The position numbers and the translations under genes were made by a program. Below, one piece after another: positions 55,738 to 64,000 of a stretch of 64,000 bases of DNA (position 1 is its first letter; every line of letters starts with the position of its first letter). Source of the DNA: Mycobacterium sp. ITM-2016-00317 (GTDB lineage Bacteria; Actinomycetota; Actinomycetes; Mycobacteriales; Mycobacteriaceae); NCBI RefSeq assembly GCF_002968295.1, contig NZ_CP134399.1:5456001-5520000 (forward strand), written 5' to 3'. Under the pieces are notes generated by a model. The model was not told the DNA's origin and ran no database searches. It saw only the letters and a list, made by a program, of their open reading frames with translations.

Positions 55738-56624
55738 AACGTCACGCCGGTGAGAGATTCGGCGGCTTCCCACAGCCGCGCGGCGGTGAGCGGATCACGG
55801 GCTGATGCGGCGGAGTCGACCTTGACAGGCGGCCCGATGGTCTGGAATCGGCCACCGGGGCCGTAGAAGTCACCGGCCACGGCTGCCGGGTCGGCCGCGG
55901 CACGCAGGATGGGCAGCGCTCCGGCGTCGGCGTCTTGAACGAACCACGATGTGGAGAAACGCAGCAGCGGGTGATAGGCCAACTTCTGCCAGCCCTGGTC
56001 GCGCAGCAGGGCGGTGCGGGCGCTGCCGGGATGAGCGGCGAGACAACATGCACCGTGTCTACGGTTCAGCTCGTACATGAAAAGTACTTGTGCGAGTTTC
56101 GAATTGGCGTATGCCCGCGCACCGCGGTACTTCCTGTCGCTGTTCAGATCGTCGAAATCGATGATGCCGCGACGGTGCGTAACGCTGCTCACCATGACCA
56201 CGCGTTGTGTTCTGTCATTCAAGAGCCCGGTCAGAGCGAAGTGGCCCAGAAAGTTCACACCGAAATGAGTCTCGAAGCCGTCGCTGGTCTCGGCACGCGT
56301 TCGCTGCCTGATGCCGGCGTTGTTGATCAGCAGGTCAATTCGGCTGTGCCGCTGGCGCAGAGTGTCGGCGCAGCGTCGCACCGAGCTCAGGTCGGCGAGA
56401 TCCAGTGGGGCGAACTCGGTCACTGCGCGGGGATGGCGTTGCGTGATGGCTGCCCGGGCTGTGGTCGCCGCGTCACGGCTGCGGCAGGCCAGCACGACGG
56501 TGGCGCCGAGCGTGGCCAGCCCCTGAGCGACCTCCAGGCCGATGCCACTGTTGGCGCCGGTGATCACGGCGACGCGCCCATCCTGGCGGCTGGCGTCGGT
56601 CAGGGTCCACGGCGTGCTGGTCAC
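55734..56624 (-). CDS. SDR oxidoreductase, retinol-dehydrogenase/protochlorophyllide-reductase-like
   Basis: 296 residues. Cofactor motif TGANSGIGLEVA, NNAG, catalytic Ser in MVSSVTH, YANSK (residues near 180), and HPGSARTAL. This group acts on lipophilic alcohols or ketones. Monocistronic as far as can be seen. Confidence 0.87.
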   Translation of the reverse strand: MTSTPWTLTDASRQDGRVAVITGANSGIGLEVAQGLATLGATVVLACRSRDAATTARAAITQRHPRAVTEFAPLDLADLSSVRRCADTLRQRHSRIDLLINNAGIRQRTRAETSDGFETHFGVNFLGHFALTGLLNDRTQRVVMVSSVTHRRGIIDFDDLNSDRKYRGARAYANSKLAQVLFMYELNRRHGACCLAAHPGSARTALLRDQGWQKLAYHPLLRFSTSWFVQDADAGALPILRAAADPAAVAGDFYGPGGRFQTIGPPVKVDSAASARDPLTAARLWEAAESLTGVTF

Positions 56625-56904
56625 TGTCGCTGAGGATAGCTGGGCGCCCGTCCGGTGGGGGATGTTGGGCTGAGCTTCCGCACATCCACAGGGCGGTCAA
56701 TGGTCAGCCCCGAACCACGTCCGTAACGCGTTCGACCTACTCGCGCTCGGCGACACCGCGAGACCGCGATCGTGATGCCCGACGACGGATCCCCGGCACG
56801 GTGGATCGACAGCATCGCCGCCGCGGTCAAGCAGCTCGCCGAGCTCGGCTGACGTTTCCCCCGCGATGGTGACCCTTGACCTGAACGGAGGTTGAGGTTG
56901 CACG
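56625..56904. other. Intergenic region of 280 bases with a possible gene remnant
   Basis: No complete gene. Rightward frames at 56730-56852 read NAFDLLALGDTA and, one frame over, TAIVMPDDGSPARWIDSIAA to a TGA at 56850, which looks like the C-terminus of a decayed protein. I do not recognise the family. A ribosome-binding GAGG (56894-56897) for the next gene closes the region. Confidence 0.4.
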
Positions 56905-57560
56905 GTGGAGCGCATGAAACACGTACTCAGCGATCTGTGGGAAACCGCAACCTTCTCACCGTTTCCCGGCCTGACCACGCACGCCTACCTGTGGCAGCCG
57001 GCCAACATCCTGTTCTACTCCCCGGGCACCGACGCCGAGTTCGACGAGCTCGCCTCGCTCGGCGGAGTCAACGACCAGTACCTGTCGCACCGCGACGAGG
57101 CCGGTCCGATGCTCGCCCGTATCGCCGACCGTTTCGGCTCCACCCTGCACGCCGCGGCGGCCGACCTGTCCGACATCACCGGTCACGCCCACGTCGACGT
57201 CCCGTCGAAGGGCCGCTACGTCGATCACAACGGTGTCGAGATCATCCCGACCCCCGGCCACTCCCCCGGCAGCGTCTGCTACCTGGTGACCGGCGCCGAC
57301 GGTCGGTACCTGTTCACCGGCGACACCCTGTTCCGCAGCCCCGAAGGCCGGTGGTGGCCGGCTACATCGAGGGTTTCCACCAGCCCCACGATGCCGACAC
57401 CATCGCCGCGAGCCTGCGCGTACTGGCCGACGTCTCCCCGGACTTCGTGATCTCCAGTGCTTTCCAGGGCGATTCGGCGGTGCACGAGGTCGATCACGAC
57501 CGGTGGCGCGGACACATCGCCGACGCGATCGCCGGGCTGCCTAGCGCTGCGCGTACATAG
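56905..57560 (+). pseudogene. Metallo-beta-lactamase-fold protein, frameshifted
   Basis: GTG start at 56905 (GAGG seven bases upstream). Reads HVLSDLWETATFSPFPGLTTHAYLW, LSHRDEAGP, TPGHSPGSVCYLV, FTGDTLF, then breaks after SPEGRWW near 57357 in a GGTGG repeat. The remainder AGYIEGFHQPHDADTIAASL runs in the next frame to 57560. One missing base explains it; about 218 residues corrected. The HxHxDH motif is replaced by SHRDEA, seen in a divergent MBL group. Overlaps the convergent reactivase gene by 20 bases. Confidence 0.8.
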
Positions 57561-59249
57561 CCACCAGGCCGCGCGCCACCGCGAACCGCGGCCCGTGCGC
57601 GCCGTCGATGTCCGCGCGCCCGACCACCACCCGGGCGCCGCGCAGCGCCTCGGCGACCGTGCGCAGCAACTCGTCGTCGAGCGCGCCACCGCCGGCCAGC
57701 ACCAGCGCGACGGGCGGCGCCTCGAACGCGGTGAGGCAGCGGGCGATGTTCGCCGCGACCGTCTCCTGTTTGATCGCCAGCCGCAGGCTGCGCCACTCCT
57801 CGGCAGCCAGCCTGTCCGAGAACGGCACCAGTCCGGCACCGCCGCGGGTGCACAGCCGTCCGATGGCATCCGAGGAGGCCGGCGTGTCCAGGAATACCCG
57901 TCGCCCGTCCTCCTCGTGCGCGACGTGCGGGCCCTCGACCCGTACCGCGGGGGTACGTTTGACGGTCTCGGCCAGCCCCCGCGGGATCCCCAGCACCCGG
58001 GCCACCGCGACGGTGATCGACTCCCCGGCCCCGGCAGCGACGGCCGTCCGGTCGTCACCGATGAGATCGACTGTGCCACCGCCGATATCGCACACCACAG
58101 CGCCGGCCGGGATACCCGGGGTGGTGCGCGCGCCCCACGCCGCCGCCTCCGGCTCCGAACCCAGCGTGTACGTGGGCCGCCCGGTCAGCTCCCCGAGGGT
58201 GGCGGCCGCGTCGGCGGCCTCCTCCGCGGCCAGCAGTGCGACGACCGTGCCCTGCGCGTCGGCGACACCGCGCCGCAGCCAGGCGCCGTTGTCGATCGTC
58301 GTCAGATCGGTGAAGAACGCATCATGCACGGGAAGGCCGTCGGCCGCGGCCGGACCGTACGCAGCCGCACCGCCCTGACACAGCCCGGCGCCGACCGCCG
58401 CAGCACCCCGTGCGCCTGCCCGGGGGTGTATCGCGCGAGCGCGCCGTCGATCACGATGTCGACGTAGTCGTCGTCCGGATCGGGGGCGGCCTGGGTCTCC
58501 GTACGCGCGGTCACCGCGATGGCCGCCGAATCGGCCAGCTCACGGCAGAATTCGGCGACCTCGTGCAGCCGGTCGGCGGGCAGCCGCAGCGCCGCCGACA
58601 GCGCGATCGGATCGGCGAGGGCGCGGTAGGCGCGTCCTTCCTCGACCACCTCGACCGCGACCAGCACACCCGGGGCCAGCCCGGCGACGTCGGCCTCGTC
58701 GACGACGGGCACGTCCACCGGGATCCGGTTGCGGATCAGCACCGCGTCGTCCTGGGCGACCACCACGCCGACCACCTGCCAGCCGCGAGCGACGGCCGCG
58801 CTGATCTCACCGGCGGCCACCTCGAAGTCCGTGGTGTCGTCGACCGAGACCACCACCGGCCCCCGAATCGGTTCCTCACCCAGTCCGGTCAATGGGACAT
58901 GTTGGCCGACAGCATGTCCGGCACCGGCCGGGGTGGACGCATCCGGCCTGCGCAGACTCCGCACGGGCGCCGACGCCGAGTAGGCGGGCGGGATCGGCGC
59001 GGTCGCGGTGTCGACCGGCCGCAACGCCGCCAGCAGCAGTTCGTCGGCGCGCAGGCCCGCCTCGACCTCGATCTTGTGCAACAGCGCCGCGGCGCCGCGC
59101 AGTGATTCCACGCCGCCCTTGCGCCCCCGGGTCGGCGCCTGCCCGTGCGCCACGGTGGTGACGGCGCCGTCCACCACCCGCGCGAGCATGATCTCGGTGG
59201 TGTGGTTGCCGACGTCGATTCCCGCGACCACCGGACCTGGTGTGGTCAA
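57541..59249 (-). pseudogene. Diol/glycerol dehydratase reactivase large subunit (DdrA-like), frameshifted
   Basis: TTG start overlapping the small-subunit stop (TTGA). ATPase fold: VAGIDVGNHTTEIMLARV at the N-terminus, DDTTDFEVAAGEISAAVARGW, then a break near 58360. After it HDAFFTDLTTIDNGAWLRRG, VVCDIGGGTVDLIG and LVLAGGGALDDELLRTV continue in another frame. One missing base explains it; about 569 residues corrected. The reactivase exchanges damaged B12 on the dehydratase using ATP. No small reactivase subunit is seen. Confidence 0.85.
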
Positions 59250-59575
59250 CGCAGCAGGCCGCGACGGACGTAGGCTGCGGCGGCCTGTTCGACCAGTGCG
59301 GCGCAGCGCGGGGCGCCGCGGGCGAGCAACGTGGTTTGCAGCTCGGCCAGTTCGGTGGCCGTCGACCGGTACGGGCGCAGCGCCTCGTAGAGCGCCATCA
59401 CCTGTTCGTCGTCGAAAGTCGCCAATTCGGCTGCACGCAGCAGGTTCTCGGCCAGTTGCGGGTTGCCGCCGACGGCGGCCACCTCGGCTTGATGCGTCAG
59501 GACCGCCGGATCCATCCGCAGATCGCCCAGGCCGAGCTTGCCGTCCACCGCGTTGCCGACGGTGATATCGCTCAT
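59246..59575 (-). CDS. Diol/glycerol dehydratase small (gamma) subunit
   Basis: 109 residues, ATG overlapping the large-subunit stop (ATGA). Matches PduE/DhaB3 type: LGLGDLRMDPAVLTHQAEVA, GNPQLAENLLRAAELA, IYEALRP-like LYEALRPYRSTATELAEL and AAYVRRGLLR. Part of the B12-dependent dehydratase. Confidence 0.9.
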   Translation of the reverse strand: MSDITVGNAVDGKLGLGDLRMDPAVLTHQAEVAAVGGNPQLAENLLRAAELATFDDEQVMALYEALRPYRSTATELAELQTTLLARGAPRCAALVEQAAAAYVRRGLLR

Positions 59576-61812
59576 GGCTTCTCCACCTTCACCGTGACCG
59601 GGGGCAGCCCGGGTTCGAACGCGTCGCGCTCCAGCGCGACGAGCGCCACCGCCCTGGCGTGGTAACGCGCGGAGATCGATTCGTCGGTGCCGCCGGTGAA
59701 AATCGGCACCGGTGCCATCCCCTTGGCGTGGCGGGCGGCGTTCTTGCCGAGTTCGCGGTACATCTTCGCGGTCAGCAACGGTGCCACGCTGAACAACTCC
59801 AGGTTCGCCAGCGGCGCCAGGTCTCGGCGGTGGATCAGCGCGGTGCCCTTGCCCTGCAACCCGATTCCGATACCGGAGCCCGACAGTCGGGCAGCGGTCA
59901 GTCCGATCAGGCCGACGTCGATCGTCGAGCGCACCCGCACCGTGCGCGCGATGCAGCCCTCCTCCTCCAGACCCGCCGAGATCTGCCTGAGCACCTCTCC
60001 GATCGGCAGCCCGCACAGGGAGAGCCACACGCTGCGGCCCCAGGCCGGCGAGAGCCCGATGCACACCTCACGCGGGTCGCTGCCCTGCCCGGCAGGCTCC
60101 ACCTCGGTCACCAGCACGTGCCCCCGGTGCTGCTCCTGGTCGGCGGTCAGTTCGGCGCTGCTGCGCGCCTGCCGGATCGCGTCGATCTCGGCACGGCGCT
60201 GGTCGGTGAGTGCGTACCCCGTTGCCGGGCCGCGATAGTCGTTGGGGTCGGTGAGCTTGGACAACACCCGGAACTGCTCGTCGAAGATCGCCGAGGTCTG
60301 CAACTGGTCGCCGCGCAGCCGTTCGCGGGTCAGTGTCGCGATCGACTCGGCTTCGTCGGTGAACCCGGTGCGGTGCAGTGACGCAATCACGTCGAACACC
60401 GTCAGCTGCCTGGCCTCGATCGACGCCGCGGCCTCGGCCACCATCTTCGGGTGGCCGGCAGGCAGGTCGCGAGACCCGTTGGCCGCCACCACTTCCTCGA
60501 CCCGGGCGTCGTCGTAGTCGGCCAGACCGAGGTCGCGGTAGACCGCCTGGACGGCCTTGGCCGCGCGTCGGCGCACCGCGGCCAGGTGCTCCGGGGACAC
60601 GGTGCGCAGCCCGCCGTCGGCGCCCCAGTCGCGCTGCAGCACCAGGAAGTCGTCCATGTCGTCGGCGTTGAAGTTCGACAGCGCGAACGCGTTGTCGTAG
60701 CGCGGGATGGACCCGAAGCCGGAGAAGATGAAGTCCGCCCCGGCCAGCAGTACCGGCAGCGTGTGGGCGCTGCGCCGGATGTCGGATTCCGAGATCAGGT
60801 TGTCGTTGCCTGCGCACGACTCCAGGTCGCGCATCATCACCATCAGGTTCTCGGCGAGCAGTTCCTTCATACCCTCGGGCACCGAGGCCACCACCCCGAC
60901 CCCGTCGATGCCGCCGTTCTGCACACCCTGCGAGCCCAGCGCGCGCGCCAGCGACACGCAGCGCGACTCCAGGTACAGGATCGAGCACTTCTCGGCGGCG
61001 CCCATCAGCACCTCGGCACCGCCACCGCTGGTGACCCGCATCTTCAGGCCGCGCGACGCGTACGCCGACGTCAGAATCGCCTTGCTGAACGGGGTGTCGT
61101 CGCCGTCGATGAACACCTGCTCGGTGCCGTAGATCGAGATCGTCTCGGCGTAACTGGTCAAGCCGCGCAGACCGAGCCGCAGCTCCAGAGCCTCCTCGAT
61201 CGAGCACTGCGCCATCGCCCCGGGCGTGCCGACCTGGCTGCCGATCAACAACGCGACCGCATTCGACGGCGCATCCCCGAGTACCGGAACCGTCGTCTCC
61301 ACCTCACGGAAGCCGTACGCGACGGCGCTGGCCGCGTCGGCGGCGATCAACAGCGGATCGTCGAGTTGGTTGGTGACGTGGGCCTGGTTGCTCGGTGTCC
61401 GGCGGGCCCGCATCTTGGCCATCGCCATCTGCATCTCCACCGGCGACAGCAGCGCGACGACCCGCGCCAGCTTGGCGGGGGTGGTGCCGCCGATCAGCCG
61501 CACCACCTCCGCCCGCGGCACGTTGATGTCGACCACCATCCGCGCCAGCGTCTGGTCATCGAGGGCCATCGCCTCTTCGGCGACCTCGAGGTCGATGCCG
61601 TAGCGGGCGATGAACTCGTCGATGACGTCGAACTCGACGACGCCTTTGGCGTCGAGTTCGACTACCACACCGTCACGAACGACCAGCGACGGTGCGGGGT
61701 CATGCGGGCTGCTCATCGCGATCAGCCCGAGTGCGGCGTCCGGGACGCTGAACCCGTCGAGGTTGACAGGTTTCGAGTCCAGGACCCGGAACCTGCCCAA
61801 CTCGTCAGCCAC
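59572..61812 (-). CDS. Fused large and medium subunits of B12-dependent diol/glycerol dehydratase
   Basis: 746 residues from GTG. The first ~555 residues are the large (alpha) subunit: VPDAALGLIAMSSPHDPAPS, FREVETTVPVLGDAPSNAVALLIGSQ, YGTEQVFIDGDDTPFSKAIL and FSGFGSIPRYDNAFALSNF. After a short linker a medium (beta) subunit starts near residue 590 (VCIGLSPAWGRSVWLSLCGLP) and ends at KVEKP. Fusion of PduC- and PduD-type subunits is known in actinobacteria. Reaction: dehydration of a 1,2-diol, glycerol or similar to an aldehyde. No microcompartment shell gene is in the window. Confidence 0.9.
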   Translation of the reverse strand: MADELGRFRVLDSKPVNLDGFSVPDAALGLIAMSSPHDPAPSLVVRDGVVVELDAKGVVEFDVIDEFIARYGIDLEVAEEAMALDDQTLARMVVDINVPRAEVVRLIGGTTPAKLARVVALLSPVEMQMAMAKMRARRTPSNQAHVTNQLDDPLLIAADAASAVAYGFREVETTVPVLGDAPSNAVALLIGSQVGTPGAMAQCSIEEALELRLGLRGLTSYAETISIYGTEQVFIDGDDTPFSKAILTSAYASRGLKMRVTSGGGAEVLMGAAEKCSILYLESRCVSLARALGSQGVQNGGIDGVGVVASVPEGMKELLAENLMVMMRDLESCAGNDNLISESDIRRSAHTLPVLLAGADFIFSGFGSIPRYDNAFALSNFNADDMDDFLVLQRDWGADGGLRTVSPEHLAAVRRRAAKAVQAVYRDLGLADYDDARVEEVVAANGSRDLPAGHPKMVAEAAASIEARQLTVFDVIASLHRTGFTDEAESIATLTRERLRGDQLQTSAIFDEQFRVLSKLTDPNDYRGPATGYALTDQRRAEIDAIRQARSSAELTADQEQHRGHVLVTEVEPAGQGSDPREVCIGLSPAWGRSVWLSLCGLPIGEVLRQISAGLEEEGCIARTVRVRSTIDVGLIGLTAARLSGSGIGIGLQGKGTALIHRRDLAPLANLELFSVAPLLTAKMYRELGKNAARHAKGMAPVPIFTGGTDESISARYHARAVALVALERDAFEPGLPPVTVKVEKP

Positions 61813-61824
61813 TGAAGAACCCTT

Positions 61825-63357
61825 CTATTCGCGGATCTCGCTGTCGTCGTACACGATCCGGCCGATCAGCTCGTAGCGCCGCGTGTCCTTGAACTTGAAG
61901 TACAAGGCCATCGCCGCGCCGAAGGCGAACACGCCGACCACGATCCATGGTGTCAGCTTGAACAGCAACGTGCCCGACGCCGCGCCCGCGGCGGATTCCT
62001 TGTGCTCCCACAACAGGTACACCACGTAGAGCATGCCGAGGCCGCCGGTCAGCGGCGCCAGGAACGTCTTGAACCAGTGCGCGCTGGAGGGATGGTTCTT
62101 GTGGAAGTGGAAGTAGGCGATCACGGAGAAGGCGCACAGCGACTGCACGATCAGGATCGCCATGGTGCCCAGGATGGCCAGCAGTGTGTACATGTGGATG
62201 TAGGGATCCATGCCCGCGAAGAAGAAGGCCAGCACCAGCACCAACGCGATGCCGCTCTGCACGAAGGAGGCGATGTAGGGCGACCCGTGCGTCTTGTGCG
62301 TGGCGCCCAGCGTCTTCTGCAGACCACTGGAGAGGCCTTCGCGACCCAGCGCGTACAGGTAGCGCGACGCACAGTTGTGGAACGCCATACCGCACGCGAA
62401 CGAACCCGTCACCAGCAGGATGTTGAACAGGGTGATCGCCCACTCGCCGTAGGTGTCGCGCACCGGGGCGAAGAAGATCTCCGAGGAGGTGTCCGCACTC
62501 TGCGCCAGCTCGACCGCCTGCTGGGTACCGGTGCCCGCGATGGCCATCCACGACACGAAGACGTAGAAGACACCCACGCCGAGGACCGCGATCATGGTGG
62601 CACGCGGGATGATTCGCTTGGGGTCTTTGGACTCCTCGCCGTACATCGCGGTCGATTCGAACCCGACCCACGACCAGAACGCGAAGAACAGACCTAGGCC
62701 GGCGCTGGCACCGGCGATCGCGGCGGGCTGGAAGGCGCCGACGGGGTTGAGGATCTCGCCGACCGCGAAGCCGTCGGGTCCACCGCCCTTGACAGCGACC
62801 GCGACGGCGCCGAGGGCCAGCATGAAGATCTCGGTGATCAGGAAGACGCCGAGGACCTTGGCGGTCAGGTTCACGTCGAAGTAGGTCAGCACGCAGTTCA
62901 GTACCAGCATCAGCAGCGCCGGGATCAGCCAGTGGATGGTGACACCGAGCTGGGATGCGAAAAAGTTCTGGAAGAAGAACGCGAAGATGCCGATCAGCGA
63001 CGCCTCGAACACGATGTAGGCGAGCGTGATGATCAGGCCGCTGGCCATGCCCATGACCCGGCCCAGGCCGTGTGAGATGAAGCCGTAGAACGCGCCGGTG
63101 GCGGTGATGTGTTTGGCCATCGTCGCGTAACCGATCGCGAACAGGCCCAGCACGATGGTGGCGACCAGGTAGCCGGCCGGCGCGTGTGAACCATTTCCGA
63201 ACCCGACCGCGATCGGCACGTTGCCGACCATCGCGGTGATCGGCGCGGCGGTGGCCACCGCCATGAAGATGACGCCGAACGTTCCGACGGCGTTGCGTTT
63301 GAGCCGTTGGACCGAGTCCGGGGCGGATGTTTCACGGGGAACGACGTCTTCTGTCAT
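61825..63357 (-). CDS. APC-superfamily amino acid/amine permease
   Basis: 510 residues with about twelve hydrophobic segments. N-terminal LKRNAVGTFGVIFMAVATAAPITAMVGNVPIAVGFGNGSH is typical of the APC family, including ethanolamine-type permeases. First gene of the dehydratase operon (12 bases to the dehydratase start). It suggests that the imported substrate is an amine or amino alcohol. Confidence 0.87.
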   Translation of the reverse strand: MTEDVVPRETSAPDSVQRLKRNAVGTFGVIFMAVATAAPITAMVGNVPIAVGFGNGSHAPAGYLVATIVLGLFAIGYATMAKHITATGAFYGFISHGLGRVMGMASGLIITLAYIVFEASLIGIFAFFFQNFFASQLGVTIHWLIPALLMLVLNCVLTYFDVNLTAKVLGVFLITEIFMLALGAVAVAVKGGGPDGFAVGEILNPVGAFQPAAIAGASAGLGLFFAFWSWVGFESTAMYGEESKDPKRIIPRATMIAVLGVGVFYVFVSWMAIAGTGTQQAVELAQSADTSSEIFFAPVRDTYGEWAITLFNILLVTGSFACGMAFHNCASRYLYALGREGLSSGLQKTLGATHKTHGSPYIASFVQSGIALVLVLAFFFAGMDPYIHMYTLLAILGTMAILIVQSLCAFSVIAYFHFHKNHPSSAHWFKTFLAPLTGGLGMLYVVYLLWEHKESAAGAASGTLLFKLTPWIVVGVFAFGAAMALYFKFKDTRRYELIGRIVYDDSEIRE

Positions 63358-63412
63358 GTGCAGAGACCTTCCAGGGCGAAGGAGGAGATAGTGGTTCAGC
63401 GCAACTGGTCAT

Positions 63413-63440
63413 CCGCACTGTGGTCTAGACCACAGTGCGG
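63413..63440. promoter_or_regulatory. Perfect 28-bp palindrome with GntR (DasR-type) core TGGTCTAGACCA
   Basis: The two halves (63413-63426 and 63427-63440) are exact reverse complements with no spacer. The core fits the HutC/DasR-type operator TGGTCTAGACCA. It lies 55 bases upstream of the permease operon and 124 bases upstream of the divergent aminotransferase, so it could control both. No GntR gene is in the window. Confidence 0.72.
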
Positions 63441-63564
63441 AACTCAGACATATTGGCACTACCAATTAAGCTGTGCAACCCCTGTGAATGGCGGGATTGA
63501 CAGAAATGGTCCTACCCTTTAGCTTTTTGGTCACACCCCGGCCGACCGCACGACAGGGAGTCCC

Positions 63565-64000
63565 GTGTACGACTACGGCACGTTCTCGTTCGATTCCAAA
63601 GCCCAGGTGCTGGAACGTGCCAAAGAGTTCTGGAACCCGGACAAAACCCAGTTCTGGACCGACTCAGGCGTCGACCTGGTGATCGACCGACGCGAAGCGT
63701 ACTTCCTGTGGGACATGAGCGGACGCCGGCTCATCGACATGCACCTCAACGGCGGCACCTACAACCTCGGGCACCGCAATCCCGAAGTGATGCAGGCGAT
63801 CACCGACGGCATGCAGCACTTCGACGTCGGCAACCACCACTTCCCGTCGGTCGCCCGGACAGCGCTGGCACAGAGACTCATCGAGTCCGCGCCCGCGTCA
63901 CTGAGCAAGGTGGCGTTCGGGTCCGGCGGCGGTGAGGCCATCGACATCGCGCTCAAGAGCGCCCGGCACGCCACCCAGCGCCGCAAGATCGTCTCGATCG
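63565..64000 (+). CDS. Class III aminotransferase, N-terminal part
   Basis: Truncated by the right edge after 145 codons. GTG start with AGGGAG upstream. Class III pattern: FWTDSGVDLVIDRREAYFLWDMSGRRLIDMHLNGGTYNLGHRNPEV, and FGSGGGEAIDIALKSARHAT, the PLP-phosphate region (SGGEA-like GSGGGEA). Related to glutamate-semialdehyde-aminomutase-like and amino-alcohol transaminases. Divergent from the dehydratase operon with a shared palindrome; probably acts in the same amine pathway. Confidence 0.85.
   Translation, partial: MYDYGTFSFDSKAQVLERAKEFWNPDKTQFWTDSGVDLVIDRREAYFLWDMSGRRLIDMHLNGGTYNLGHRNPEVMQAITDGMQHFDVGNHHFPSVARTALAQRLIESAPASLSKVAFGSGGGEAIDIALKSARHATQRRKIVSI

Overview
The window is high-GC actinobacterial DNA, and gene content and order point to a fast-growing mycobacterium (Mycolicibacterium type). 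The left end follows the order I know from M. tuberculosis Rv3720-Rv3723: cyclopropane-fatty-acid-synthase-like gene, dnaX, the Rv3722c-type aspartate aminotransferase, SRP RNA, tRNA-Ser(GGA) and lucA. A PolD1/LigC end-joining pair (Rv3730c/Rv3731 type) follows at 8.4-10.6 kb. GTG starts and 4-base ATGA/GTGA gene overlaps are common.

From about 11.6 to 50 kb lies a very large accessory catabolic region. It holds about ten classical short-chain dehydrogenases (SDRs), Rieske oxygenases, LLM flavin oxidoreductases, a P450, an AMP-forming acid:CoA ligase, NTF2/SnoaL proteins, a KstD-like flavoprotein, a sulfotransferase, a sulfatase-like metallo-beta-lactamase (MBL) protein and a GMC oxidoreductase. 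Two families of palindromic operators, found by eye, organise it. Family A, CTRTAC-N4-GTAYAG, occurs eight times between 13.1 and 49.7 kb, next to a TetR gene (13175) and seven promoter regions. Family B, AATYRATC-N4-GATTRRTT, occurs four times between 16.8 and 26.8 kb, at the promoters of a compact block (15.2-31.6 kb) that carries its own TetR gene (18828). In that block an operon encodes a TPP-dependent 2-oxoacid dehydrogenase E1 (alpha and beta), a free 76-residue lipoyl domain with no acyltransferase or E3, a Rieske oxygenase, a ferredoxin and a KstD-like flavoprotein. This combination is the strongest candidate for an undescribed pathway.

The 35-39 kb stretch is regulatory: an ECF sigma factor followed by a cupin, and a large LuxR-type ATPase regulator. 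From 49.8 to 55.7 kb come an HtrA-like lipoprotein protease, a second (intact) LigC-type ligase, and a three-gene operon (Rieske oxygenase, wax ester synthase/DGAT, LLM oxidoreductase) behind a palindrome matching the KstR steroid-regulator operator. The right end (57.5-64 kb) is a B12-dependent diol dehydratase operon (permease, fused large/medium subunit, small subunit, reactivase) divergent from a class III aminotransferase; a perfect 28-bp palindrome with a GntR/DasR-type core lies between them.

Ten genes carry an apparent disruption: nine frameshifts, including one in the essential dnaX, and one in-frame stop codon. So many indels, one in an essential gene, suggest base-level sequence errors, although real decay is likely for a nitroreductase lacking an internal segment and for a P450 reduced to its N-terminus. 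I saw no transposase, CRISPR array or prophage gene.
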